Shown piece after piece: positions 53,124 through 62,329 of a stretch of DNA of 64,000 bases (position 1 is the stretch's first letter; each line of letters begins with the position of its first letter). A program made the position numbers and the translations under genes. The stretch comes from Halomarina litorea. Its GTDB lineage: Archaea; Halobacteriota; Halobacteria; Halobacteriales; Haloarculaceae. The notes beneath the pieces are model-generated. The model was not told the DNA's origin. It was given only the letters and a program-made list of their open reading frames with translations, and did not search any database. The stretch spans positions 54,990-118,989 of the forward strand of contig NZ_CP100450.1 in the NCBI RefSeq assembly GCF_024227715.1, written 5' to 3'.

Positions 53124-56033
53124 ATGAACGACCTCGCACCCGGAGATACGATTCTTCTCAATGACAATCCCGCCGAGGTCATCAAGACGTACTCCGTCGG
53201 CAACCTCGAGTACCTTCGGGCCTACGTTGAGAACGTCGGCGTCAAGACCGTCTGTATTGACGACGTGGACATCGAGCGAAAGCAGGACCAAATCGGTGCT
53301 CTCGAACCTGCGACGGCTTCTCAACTGCACCCTGAGCACGAGTCAGTCTCCGCTGAATGGTTCGACCTCCGGTCACAGGCGCTCCAGCTCCAGATCGCCC
53401 ACGAACAGGGCCAGCTACTGAGTATCTCAAACTCGCTCGTCCGCCTCGAGCCGTACCAACTCGCCTGTGTGAACTGGGTGATGCAGAAGCTCCGACAGCG
53501 AGCGCTCATTGCGGACGACGTCGGGTTGGGGAAGACCATCGAAGCGGGGCTCATCCTCAAAGAACTCACCGCTCGCAACCGCGCCGACCGCGTCCTGTTC
53601 GTTGTTCCGGCCCATCTTCAGAAGAAGTGGATTCGTGACATGGACCGCTTCTTCGACATCAGCCTCACACCAGCGGATCGTCAGTGGGTCGAGGGAGAGC
53701 GACGTCGTCTCGGCGAAGAGGCAAACATCTGGGACCAGGACCACCAGCAGATGGTTACGAGCATGGCGTTCCTCCGCCAAGAGGAGTTCCGCGATGAGCT
53801 TGACGACGCGTTTTGGGACATCGTGGTGGTCGACGAAGCACACAAGGCGGCCAAGCGTGGCGAATCCCCAAGTAAGACGTCGAAGATGGTTGAGCGGGTG
53901 GCCGATAACTCCGACTCGTTACTCCTGCTGAGCGCAACACCCCACGACGGTAAGGGCGAGGCCTTCCGGTCGCTCATCGAGTACATCGACCCGTTCCTCG
54001 TCGCCGAAGACCAGGATCTCTCGAAAGAGGCGGTCGACCGCGTGATGATGCGCCGCGGCAAGCAAACCATCTACGACGACAACGGTGAGCGAATCTTCCC
54101 GAATCGGGAAGTCGGGACCATCCCCGTACAGATGACCCACGAGGAACGCCAGTTCTACAGAGCCGTGACAGACTACGTCAAACACGTCTACAATCGCTCT
54201 GAGCAGCTCAACGAGCCCGCCGTGGGCTTCGCGATGGCACTGATGCAGAAGCGCCTCGTCAGCAGTATTGGAGCGATCAAGGCAACGCTTAGCCGCCGAC
54301 TCGCGAACCTCGTCGACCAACAATCGACGGCGACGTCATTGTCTGAAGAGGCCCAAGCCTATCTCGAGGGAGAGGACCTCGACGAACAGGACCAGCAGAA
54401 GGCCGAAGAGGAGCTTGCAGGGCTCACGATCACCGAGAGCGACGCCCAACTCGAAGAGGAGATCGAGACGCTCAGAGACCTCGTCTCGCTCGCAGAGGGC
54501 ATCCCTGTCGACTCGAAGGCCCAGAAGGTCCGACGGTACATCCAGCAACTGCTCGAAGAGCAGCCCAACGAAAAGGTGCTGCTGTTCACGGAGTACCGCG
54601 ACACGCTCGACTACATCCTCGAACTCGTAAAGGACGAGCCGTGGGCCGACGAGATTCTCGTCATCCACGGCGGCGTTGACAAGGAAGATCGCGCTCGCAT
54701 CGAGGACGAGTTCAACCACGGTCAGTCCCGTTTGCTCTTCGCGACCGACGCAGCCAGCGAGGGAATCGACCTCCAGCACAGCTGCCACATCATGGTCAAC
54801 TACGAACTTCCATGGAACCCGAACCGCCTCGAACAGCGGATTGGTCGCCTCCACCGCTACGGCCAGGAGAAGGAGGTCAAAGTGTGGAACTTCTCGTTCG
54901 AGGACACCCGCGAGAGCGAGGTGTTCGAGATGCTCCAGGAAAAGGTCGAGAACATCCGCGGCCAGCTGGGGAACACGGCCGACGTGCTGGGGATGCTCGA
55001 CGACATCAACGTCGACTCACTCATCATGGAGTCCATCCGGAACGACGAACCAGCGAGTGCGACGAAGGAGGAGCTGGAGGAGCTCATCGATGAACGCCAG
55101 CGGACGCTCGCAGAGTGGTACGAACGAAGTCTCATCGACACCAGTACCTTCGACGAAGAGAGCCGCCGGAAAATCCAGGAAGTGATGGATCAGTCCGAAG
55201 ACGTCTACGGTAGCGAAGCCGACATTCGGCAGTTCTTCGAACTGGGCATTTCTGCCCTCGGCGGAGACGTCGAGAAAGCTGGAAACAATCTGTTCCGCGC
55301 CGAATTGCCCGACTCACTTCGTCGCTCACGAGACGGCGAACCCTACGGGCCGTTTACGTTCAACCGTGAGTTCGCGATGGACCACGAGGGAATCGAGTAC
55401 ATCTCTCCTGACGCAGACTTGGTTCAGGAACTCATGCAGCGAGTACTCGACAGCGAACAGGGCGCTGTTGGGCTCAAGCTGCTCCCATTCGTCGACGAAC
55501 CGGGAATCACCTACAACTACCGCGTCAGGTTCGAAGACGGTACAGGCGAGGTGATTCGAGAGGAGATTCTCCCCGTCTTCGTGGATGCGGCACACCGCGA
55601 TCCACAACAGCGACTCGGTCAGCGGGTCATTGAGGGTGACACGATCAAAGGACCGCCGGATGGGGGTCGCGTCCGTTCGCTTCTCGAACACGAGCGTGAG
55701 ATGCGTTCATCGGCCGAACGCTACGTCAGTCAGCGTGTTGAATCACGACGGGCCGAACTCCAGAAACGCCGACGAGAAGAGACGCAGGAGGAACTCGATG
55801 ACCTTGAGGCGTACGCGGAAGCCGAACGCGAACGCATCGAGATGTTCATCGCTGACTACCAGCGGAAAGCTGAAGCAGGGACTAACATGGACATTGCAAT
55901 TCGGAGACAACGGAACCGGCTATCAAAACTTGAAGGACGTATCGAGAAGCGTCGGTATGAGCTTCAACGGAAGGCACAAGTTATCTCGCTTGCTCCAGAA
56001 GTCGAAAATCTCTGTCTTACACTTTCAATTTAG
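53124..56033 (+). CDS. brxHII: BrxHII-like SNF2-family helicase
   Basis: A 969-residue superfamily 2 helicase. The Walker A-like motif DDVGLGKTIEAGLIL is near residues 131-145, motif II is DEAH at 237-240, motif III is LLSATPHDG, and the C-terminal lobe has ATDAASEGIDL and RIGRLHRYGQ. A coiled C-terminal region (QKRRREETQEELDDLEAYAEAERERIEMF) follows. The BrxHII helicase is characteristic of the archaeal BREX type. The last 50 codons are more AT-rich than the rest. Last gene of the BREX operon. Confidence 0.88.
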   Translation: MNDLAPGDTILLNDNPAEVIKTYSVGNLEYLRAYVENVGVKTVCIDDVDIERKQDQIGALEPATASQLHPEHESVSAEWFDLRSQALQLQIAHEQGQLLSISNSLVRLEPYQLACVNWVMQKLRQRALIADDVGLGKTIEAGLILKELTARNRADRVLFVVPAHLQKKWIRDMDRFFDISLTPADRQWVEGERRRLGEEANIWDQDHQQMVTSMAFLRQEEFRDELDDAFWDIVVVDEAHKAAKRGESPSKTSKMVERVADNSDSLLLLSATPHDGKGEAFRSLIEYIDPFLVAEDQDLSKEAVDRVMMRRGKQTIYDDNGERIFPNREVGTIPVQMTHEERQFYRAVTDYVKHVYNRSEQLNEPAVGFAMALMQKRLVSSIGAIKATLSRRLANLVDQQSTATSLSEEAQAYLEGEDLDEQDQQKAEEELAGLTITESDAQLEEEIETLRDLVSLAEGIPVDSKAQKVRRYIQQLLEEQPNEKVLLFTEYRDTLDYILELVKDEPWADEILVIHGGVDKEDRARIEDEFNHGQSRLLFATDAASEGIDLQHSCHIMVNYELPWNPNRLEQRIGRLHRYGQEKEVKVWNFSFEDTRESEVFEMLQEKVENIRGQLGNTADVLGMLDDINVDSLIMESIRNDEPASATKEELEELIDERQRTLAEWYERSLIDTSTFDEESRRKIQEVMDQSEDVYGSEADIRQFFELGISALGGDVEKAGNNLFRAELPDSLRRSRDGEPYGPFTFNREFAMDHEGIEYISPDADLVQELMQRVLDSEQGAVGLKLLPFVDEPGITYNYRVRFEDGTGEVIREEILPVFVDAAHRDPQQRLGQRVIEGDTIKGPPDGGRVRSLLEHEREMRSSAERYVSQRVESRRAELQKRRREETQEELDDLEAYAEAERERIEMFIADYQRKAEAGTNMDIAIRRQRNRLSKLEGRIEKRRYELQRKAQVISLAPEVENLCLTLSI

Positions 56034-56114
56034 ACGCCTTCGGGATGATGGGTTCGCCGTGGAAGCTATTGGAGTACAGCCTAGGTTTATGCCGCCTCGA
56101 AATTCCTTTTCAAT

Positions 56115-56219
56115 ATGAGCCTCGAAGAGACGGTTGGCTTTCTCGCCGAGGAACTGGACCTCAAGCGAAGTGAGCACGTCCGAGAGGTCGGTCAGTCGGT
56201 CGCAAAGCTCCGCGATTGA
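56115..56219 (+). CDS. 34-residue peptide B, related to the one at 36128
   Basis: A tiny ORF, MSLEETVGFLAEELD at the start and SVAKLRD at the end. It aligns without gaps to peptide A over all 34 residues. It follows the BREX helicase by 81 bases on the same strand. The matched pair brackets the Fic-BREX block. Possible DNA-binding or antitoxin-type helix; unproven. Confidence 0.5.
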   Translation: MSLEETVGFLAEELDLKRSEHVREVGQSVAKLRD

Positions 56220-56385
56220 TCAAACAGTCGGATAAAATCCCGTTCGACGAGCCCCGATTCAGGAGAGTCGATGGGCTCCTCCATTGCTGGTCTCGCTTTA
56301 CCTAGAATCTCTTCTCGGTCTGCACGCTTGCTCCCGAGGGTGAGAAGCCTTGCATTGTACGCCCAGTGTAGCTTATTGCATTAGC

Positions 56386-57504
56386 TTAGCCGATCGGTCT
56401 GAACTCATCGTCGACAAAATGGGGCGACCCCCCTCGATAACCTGCACTTTGCCAAAGGCGATTCAGCTGCTCACGAATGGCATTTGAAGCAGATTCGTCG
56501 TACGACTCTATCTCTACAGGATTCGTTGAAAAGACCTCTTCAGTAAACCGTCGGAGGTTTCGAGGTCGAGACCTACCTGCCGGTGGTTGCATCGTATATC
56601 CTTCGACACCGATTAGACTGAGAAAGACGAAAAATGGGGGTCGATACGACTCATGTTCTGCGTTTTCGTACCGGTCGAGTACTGCATCGAGAGTTCGTAC
56701 AACGAGCTTGTCGAGATCTCCACGCACGGTGGGTTCGTCACCATGTCCCCAGCCGGCGCTATTCACACCCTCGTACCAGCCTTCTTCATCAATATAGCCA
56801 TACGTTCGAACGGGGAAGCCACCTCGTCCTTCGGTTAGTCCAAGTTTTCCCGTTCCTATTGGTTCATCAACTCCGAAAGAGGAACCGAAGTCGGGAGGAC
56901 AGGGGATCTCATCAGCTAGCGTCTCGTAGCTCCCCACTGGGACGACATGGAGGACAATGTATGGGCCCTCGTCGCTGAGTTCCCGGAATGGGCGACCGTC
57001 TCGAATGGCCTTAATCCTCTTTTCGTGGATTTCCTCTGCTGTCTCTCTTGCATCTTCAAATAGGGCAGATGGATCTACGCTGAGATGTTCTCGGGCGAGA
57101 TCGTGATTCTCGGGGTTTCCCATGAGGGCATTCCGAAGAAACTCGAAGTCCCGAATCCGTGCTCTGAAGCCATACTCTTCGGTTATTTCTTCTTCTAACC
57201 GATCACGTAGAACTGTTGAGCGATCCTGATTCGTAAAGAAGAGAAAGAAGTCGAAGTCCTCCGGTCGCTCTGCTGCTTTCTGGGCGTCTTTCTTAATCTT
57301 CGTCTCCATCTTCTTATTGATGCTGCAGTGGACAATTCCTAGCTCCCCGTCTTTTTCTACAAGTGAATCGCGCTTATTGTCTGGGCCGCTATTACTCGTC
57401 GGCTCAACAGTGAAACCTTCGCGAGACAGAAGATCATCGGCAAGTTGCTCCAGTGTATCTTCGTGAATTGCGTGGAGAGCTGCTTCAAGCCGGGTGTTGA
57501 CCAT
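56386..57504 (-). CDS. Mrr-like restriction endonuclease-fold protein
   Basis: A 372-residue protein. The first 110 residues look like an Mrr-type PD-(D/E)XK nuclease: LEQLADDLLSREGFTVEP, GPDNKRDSLVEKDGELGIVHC, and a Lys-rich run (KKMETKIKKDAQKA). The final catalytic Q/E-x-K is not canonical, so activity is uncertain. The C-terminal 200 residues are an unassigned strand-rich domain (GPYIVLHVVPVGS, PPFFVFLSLIGVEGY) of the type seen in sensing domains. Its base composition is lower in GC than the BREX genes. Convergent with the BREX operon and divergent from kwaA. Confidence 0.7.
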   Translation of the reverse strand: MVNTRLEAALHAIHEDTLEQLADDLLSREGFTVEPTSNSGPDNKRDSLVEKDGELGIVHCSINKKMETKIKKDAQKAAERPEDFDFFLFFTNQDRSTVLRDRLEEEITEEYGFRARIRDFEFLRNALMGNPENHDLAREHLSVDPSALFEDARETAEEIHEKRIKAIRDGRPFRELSDEGPYIVLHVVPVGSYETLADEIPCPPDFGSSFGVDEPIGTGKLGLTEGRGGFPVRTYGYIDEEGWYEGVNSAGWGHGDEPTVRGDLDKLVVRTLDAVLDRYENAEHESYRPPFFVFLSLIGVEGYTMQPPAGRSRPRNLRRFTEEVFSTNPVEIESYDESASNAIREQLNRLWQSAGYRGGSPHFVDDEFRPIG

Positions 57505-57671
57505 ACTCGTCTTAGTGAATAGACATACTTGAATGACTGTAGTTGTCCCCGGCCAGATTTCTCTACTATCTCTCCATTTTCACTGAACTCCGGTGGCTTG
57601 CCTACTTCGATGCTTTCGAGGTCCTGTAGATTCTACGAAGGTTTACTTGAGAGGAGGAAGGAAGTAGCGAT

Positions 57672-58256
57672 ATGCCAGAACTACGACGAGGGGTGAGGGT
57701 TATGCTCTTCGCGAGTTCCTATATCCCCCTATTCCTGATTCTGGCAGCTATGTCGTATCCTATTCAGTTTACTCTCTACGGATTCGCCATACCCTGGGTT
57801 ACGGGAGTGCTTCTTGCTCTCTGTATCATTCCACTCCCGCTCCCATTTCTCATCATGCGGGTTCGCTCTACTGGAACCACCGATTACGAACCGGTCGAGG
57901 AGTTCAGACAGCGGAATGATTTGGTGACTAGCTACCTCTTAGTGTACGTCTTCACATACCTCGGACTCAATTACGCCGATTTAGTGAGCTGGCTTTCGTT
58001 CCTGATCTTCTTCAGTGTCGTCGCGATCATCCAGCTGCGCTCCGAGCAACTTCACGTCAACCCACTGCTCGCGCTTGCAGGGTACGATATCTACGAGGTC
58101 AAGATGGAGCGAGGAGTTCGTCTCGTCGTCAGCAAGCACGAATTGGAGGAGCAACTCGTCCCGCCGGACGACTCAGACGGCGCCCCCGATTACGCATCAG
58201 CCGAACGATACCTTGAAATGGCTGAACTTGGCAATGGTGTATATATCACGGTGTGA
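57672..58256 (+). CDS. kwaA: KwaA-like membrane protein (Kiwa defence)
   Basis: A 194-residue membrane protein with four probable segments (about 10-32, 34-60, 82-105, 105-125) and a cytoplasmic C-terminal tail beginning LLALAGYDIYEV. Order, size and the partner KwaB-like gene support the Kiwa call. KwaA senses phage-related membrane changes in characterised systems. A strong GGAGG-type ribosome binding site precedes the ATG at 57672. The stop is four bases before kwaB. Confidence 0.8.
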   Translation: MPELRRGVRVMLFASSYIPLFLILAAMSYPIQFTLYGFAIPWVTGVLLALCIIPLPLPFLIMRVRSTGTTDYEPVEEFRQRNDLVTSYLLVYVFTYLGLNYADLVSWLSFLIFFSVVAIIQLRSEQLHVNPLLALAGYDIYEVKMERGVRLVVSKHELEEQLVPPDDSDGAPDYASAERYLEMAELGNGVYITV

Positions 58257-58260
58257 CTGG

Positions 58261-59220
58261 ATGAGTTCAGAGGAACACGTTGACAGGCTCGAACGCGCAC
58301 TCGACTTTCTCCGAAGCGATCGCCGTACCTCGCAGTACCTTCTCGCCCAACAGGAGGACGACGAATACGAGTTCGGCATTGCTCCTCTCTCGGCACCGAT
58401 CCTAGATAAGGCGGAGATGATTCTGGAGCAGACACTGGAAACGATGATTTCGGGTGTGACCGAGGGCCCGAAAGACGTTACCGAATTCTCCATCGCAAAC
58501 ACGAATCGGAACATCACCCCCGTTCAGTATCTTCCCGTCGACGATCTCCCAGACGGCGCACGATTAGATTATCTCCTCACCGATCCAAACCTCGGCGAGA
58601 AAACGTACGAAGACTGGCCGAACCCTGGGTTGCAAATCATCCGCGTCAAGGAGCCTAGTGGTACGCCACTTCTTGGGCTTCAGGAGTTTACCAATCACCA
58701 GGTGGTGGGGAGCAGCAAACCAATCTTGTTCTCTCGCGGCGATCAGCAGTACGACGTCGTCGAAGATAGTCTGTTAACGATCCCGTCGAAAGTCAACGCA
58801 GTGTGCTTCGACGGATTCGTCTACATCTACACGCCGAAAGCTTTTGAGCGGATGTATGACGTCCGGGGGCAGTACGAACAACACACCGATGATGTGATCG
58901 ATGGGCTTGCTGGGCAGGACATCGAAATCGCTGATCTCTCTGTCGTCGATACGTTCAAGAACGACATTCGGTGTCTGCGGCGCATCCACGAGATCAAACG
59001 TCACAACATCCACGAGACCCTCGAACCGAGTGCCGTCATAGAGGTCGTAGACGAGTACGATGTCCCCGTTATTGCGGAACAACGAAATGGCTCATTGGTG
59101 TTAGACATCGAAGATGGGTCGAAACGATGGAAGCTGCTCGATCTTCTGAGCGACAGTTACCTGAGGTCGGACATGACTGAGAACCAGTACAATGCACCAA
59201 ACAAGCAGATGCTGGACTAA
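58261..59220 (+). CDS. kwaB: KwaB-like protein with DUF4868 domain (Kiwa defence)
   Basis: A 319-residue soluble partner of KwaA. The DUF4868 part lies at about residues 130-310: IPSKVNAVCFDGFVYIYTPKAFERMY, FKNDIRCLRRIHEIKRHNI, and a C-terminal LLDLLSDSYLRSDMTENQY block. KwaB binds DNA and acts as the effector in studied Kiwa systems. The start follows kwaA by four bases, so they are coupled. Haloarchaeal codon use matches the neighbours. Confidence 0.8.
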   Translation: MSSEEHVDRLERALDFLRSDRRTSQYLLAQQEDDEYEFGIAPLSAPILDKAEMILEQTLETMISGVTEGPKDVTEFSIANTNRNITPVQYLPVDDLPDGARLDYLLTDPNLGEKTYEDWPNPGLQIIRVKEPSGTPLLGLQEFTNHQVVGSSKPILFSRGDQQYDVVEDSLLTIPSKVNAVCFDGFVYIYTPKAFERMYDVRGQYEQHTDDVIDGLAGQDIEIADLSVVDTFKNDIRCLRRIHEIKRHNIHETLEPSAVIEVVDEYDVPVIAEQRNGSLVLDIEDGSKRWKLLDLLSDSYLRSDMTENQYNAPNKQMLD

Positions 59221-59588
59221 CTTTCGATCATCTCCCGCACGAACCGGAGATACTCCTCTGCGACCCACTCGCCCCGACCAGTTAAGGAATATTCTTTTCG
59301 GCGCTTGTCGCTTTCCTTCGTCTGTTTGCTGATCAGCCCAGAGTCAACCATCCGGTCGAGACTCGGGTACAACCGCCCATGATTGATGTCCTCCGGGTAG
59401 AGATCTTCGAGCGCATTCTGGAGGGTCACTCCTTCCACTGTCTCAAATCGATAGATGAGACAGAGGAGATAGGTCTGAAAGGCGGTGAGGTCGGTTGGTA
59501 TATTATACGTCGAAAAATCAATCGAACCGGCTGTAGGGGGGTCTTGGTCGCTTGCCCCCTCTTCATCCGGTGGATCTGAATCAGCCAT
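59217..59588 (-). CDS. PadR-family transcriptional regulator
   Basis: A 123-residue PadR-like winged helix. The core (about 30-110) shows TAFQTYLLCLIYRFE, the PEDINHGRLYPSLDRMVDSGLI recognition-helix region and KEYSLTGRGEW wing. I start at the Met at 59588; six residues from an earlier Met add nothing family-like. Its stop overlaps the convergent kwaB stop by four bases. It may regulate a nearby gene or an unlinked one. Confidence 0.85.
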   Translation of the reverse strand: MADSDPPDEEGASDQDPPTAGSIDFSTYNIPTDLTAFQTYLLCLIYRFETVEGVTLQNALEDLYPEDINHGRLYPSLDRMVDSGLISKQTKESDKRRKEYSLTGRGEWVAEEYLRFVREMIES

Positions 59589-60016
59589 ATTCACCCATCC
59601 TAGCACCGATGCATAAAATTCTGTGCTTCAATTCAGACTGGACTCGATAGTTGTCATATCTTATTGTGCAGTAGCCAGGCGATTTACTGGGATTCTTCAG
59701 CCGACTAGCTATGCTTACACCACCTCTATATCGATCTAAAGCCGATGCGTCTGCGCTCCCCTGTGATTTCGGTTAGAGTGGTGAAAATCGGACTCTTAGC
59801 GGCAATGAGAGTGTTTTTGATCCCAACGGATTGGTTTCCTTGTAATCCGACCGTCTGAATACCATTGGTATGATGGCACTGAACCGTCTCGAAACCCCCG
59901 CCTGAACGCAGTCTACTTGCCATTTTAGTGTGTTAGAAGCACTATCTGTCGTCTAAGATAAATGCATCAATAGTCTTATCTAAGGTTTTTAGTGCCGTCA
60001 CAATAATGAATGAATC
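59589..60016. promoter_or_regulatory. Intergenic region before the secretion cluster
   Basis: About 430 bp between the divergent PadR and pilin-like genes, with no convincing ORF. The last 60 bases are AT-rich (ending AGGTTTTTAGTG and repeated AATGAATGA), so they probably hold the promoter of the 60017 gene. Confidence 0.35.
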
Positions 60017-60352
60017 ATGCGCCATCGTCACGGTGTCGCACGATCCCTGGTCGTCCTGTTCGCGTTCACCGCAAGTACAGGCGTCGCTGCCGCCCAACAA
60101 AGCGAAATAAGCAGCTCACTCACGCAGATCGAGGAGTTCGTCGCCACAACCCTCGGTCAGATCGGCGTGATCGTCTTCCTCGTCGGCGCTGCCGTCTGGT
60201 TCGTTTCCAGACGCAGTGCCGACCGCGCCCAATGGGGCTGGCGCGGTATGTGGGGTGGCGCCGGGATGATCGTCCTCTCGGTCAGCTACAACGTGTTCGT
60301 CGGCCTCTTCGAGAACCTCGCCCCGGGGATGATCGTCCCAGTCCTTCCCTGA
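60017..60352 (+). CDS. VirB2/TrbC-like small pilin-type membrane protein
   Basis: A 111-residue protein with an export signal (SLVVLFAFTASTGVAAAQQ) and two hydrophobic segments (GQIGVIVFLVGAAVWFVS and WGGAGMIVLSVSYNVFVGLF) around a basic loop. Size and helix-loop-helix layout match VirB2/TrbC-type pilins of type IV secretion systems. It starts the cluster that continues with an exported glycoprotein-like protein and a VirB6-like gene. Alternative start codons lie at 60006 and 60010 in other frames. Confidence 0.7.
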   Translation: MRHRHGVARSLVVLFAFTASTGVAAAQQSEISSSLTQIEEFVATTLGQIGVIVFLVGAAVWFVSRRSADRAQWGWRGMWGGAGMIVLSVSYNVFVGLFENLAPGMIVPVLP

Positions 60353-60413
60353 GCAGTGTCCTCGGGTGAGGCGAGAGCGGGCTACCGCTCTTCCACCCTA
60401 ATCACTCTGACCT

Positions 60414-62252
60414 ATGACGGACAGTCGTCCCCTCACTGGCCTCGTGGTTGTTGCCCTCCTCGCGCTCCCCGTCGTGAGTGCGGTCACAGCACCGACTGGT
60501 ACCGCGCCCAACAACGGGACGCGTGCGTTCATCTCCGACGACCGCGATCCAGACGCCGGGACGCTTCCGCCGTTCGTGCTCTCCACGCTCGACGATGTCG
60601 TCCGTGCGGAGAACGTCTCTGTGGCGAACATCAGTCGGATGCGCGATTTCTCGTACGCGACGACCCAACCACCGTATCGCGTCGGGCCGAACCAGCAGAC
60701 ACTCAGCGAGTATCGGCTCGCCCAGTTGAACTCGATTCAGCGCAACGACTCGACGAGTCTCTGGCTCCCCGACTCGCAACGCTCGAACGGCACGGTCGTC
60801 AAAGACGCCCATATCACGATCCTCGGGACAAACGAAGGAGTGCGGACTGGCATCGGTGCCGAAGAGGGCAACCGCTCTGAAAACGCAAGTGACCGACTGT
60901 TCATTCCCCGGAATGGGACGGTTCTGACGCAGCTCGATTACTCGACGCTCCTCCCAAATCGGACGTGCACCGTTGCTGGCAACACCAAGACCTGTCTCTC
61001 GTACGATCTCCTCGAGCAGCAGGTCGACCGAAGCGTCCGAATCGGCAATCAGACCTGGGAGAGTGATTCAGCGTCGCCGCGTCAACTCGAGTACGACGGG
61101 GCGGAGGCGACCGAGCCGACGACGATGCAGGTCCGCGCAACCATCAACTCAACCGTCGCCGTCACAACGAAGACCTACGTCCGTGACGGCGGCAGCTGGC
61201 AGCTGTCGAATACGACAGCCGATGAGACGCTCACCCTCTCGCACACGGTCCAGGACAGCGCTCCTGTGGTCGTCTCCACAAATCAGGACCTCAGCGTCAC
61301 GCAGACGATCGTCCGCTCCGAGGAAGGGATTGACCGAATCATCCTCCGGTTCGAGGGCCCACACACCCTCTCCGACCGCCGACTCTGGAGCTATGCTCGG
61401 TTCAAGGGTTCGGCTGGACGCGTTCAGAACGTGTGGGGCGTCTATTCGCAGCGCCGGTACACGAATGCGACACGCGGTCGACGGCTTCTCACGACGTCGA
61501 ACACCACCCTCTCGCTCTCACCGAGTAACACGACCCGACTCAACCAGACGCTCGCACAGCAGCTCGCGGCCACAAACGAACGGCAGCGAACCGTCCCGTT
61601 CCCGAACGTCCTCGAACTGCGGCTCACCGCTCGCAGTCGGCAGCCGACGCTTCGATGGACGCAAAACACGAGTGTCACCGCTGCTCCGGAGATCACGAGA
61701 CTGAACGGTTTCAATATGACCGACGATGCGGCTCCGCTCGACCGACGTGTAAATCTCACCTCAGTGCCGCCTCGCGGCTACACTACGATCGTCATCACGA
61801 ACGTCGACCAGCCGATTACAGAGCTCCGCGATATCCACAACGATTCGATTCCGGTGACCACACAGACCGTTCGCGAGCAGAACGCGAGTCTCTCCGCGAC
61901 GACACTCAACGAGACGCACGCCCGGATCCAACTCACCGACGCCACGACTGGCCAACCGCTAGCGGGCCGAACCCTCTGGCTCAGCGGGGCCGCTCAGGGA
62001 CGAGTAACGACGAACGCCGACGGCGCAGTTGTCGTCGAGCGGCGTGATCTCTACGTCACAGTCTCGTTCACGGGCGCGACCAATGTCTCCGAGAACGTCT
62101 ACTACGGACCCGCACAGACACGGGTCGCGTTCCAGCCGGAGCCATTCAACATCTACCAGCTCCTTACCAGCCTCGCAGGTGCGCTCGTCTCCGTGGCGGC
62201 GTTTCTCGTCTTCTTCGCACCGTTTGCGTACATGCGGCGGGGAACAGGCTAG
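60414..62252 (+). CDS. Large exported membrane-anchored protein
   Basis: A 612-residue protein with an N-terminal signal (LTGLVVVALLALPVVSAVTA) and a C-terminal membrane helix (LLTSLAGALVSVAAFLVFFAPFAYM) plus basic tail, so it is exposed outside the cell. The exported part is Thr/Asn/Arg-rich with many N-x-S/T glycosylation sequons. The stretch near 540-590 (ATTGQPLAGRTLWLSGAAQG) looks like a carboxypeptidase-regulatory or Ig-like fold. It is the size of conjugation-cluster surface proteins. Family not recognised. Confidence 0.75.
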   Translation: MTDSRPLTGLVVVALLALPVVSAVTAPTGTAPNNGTRAFISDDRDPDAGTLPPFVLSTLDDVVRAENVSVANISRMRDFSYATTQPPYRVGPNQQTLSEYRLAQLNSIQRNDSTSLWLPDSQRSNGTVVKDAHITILGTNEGVRTGIGAEEGNRSENASDRLFIPRNGTVLTQLDYSTLLPNRTCTVAGNTKTCLSYDLLEQQVDRSVRIGNQTWESDSASPRQLEYDGAEATEPTTMQVRATINSTVAVTTKTYVRDGGSWQLSNTTADETLTLSHTVQDSAPVVVSTNQDLSVTQTIVRSEEGIDRIILRFEGPHTLSDRRLWSYARFKGSAGRVQNVWGVYSQRRYTNATRGRRLLTTSNTTLSLSPSNTTRLNQTLAQQLAATNERQRTVPFPNVLELRLTARSRQPTLRWTQNTSVTAAPEITRLNGFNMTDDAAPLDRRVNLTSVPPRGYTTIVITNVDQPITELRDIHNDSIPVTTQTVREQNASLSATTLNETHARIQLTDATTGQPLAGRTLWLSGAAQGRVTTNADGAVVVERRDLYVTVSFTGATNVSENVYYGPAQTRVAFQPEPFNIYQLLTSLAGALVSVAAFLVFFAPFAYMRRGTG

Positions 62253-62329
62253 CAATCGTGATGCACTTACTTGGATTTCCACTCTAAAGCTCACGCAACA
62301 AACGCACACCACCGAACTCAGAACACACG

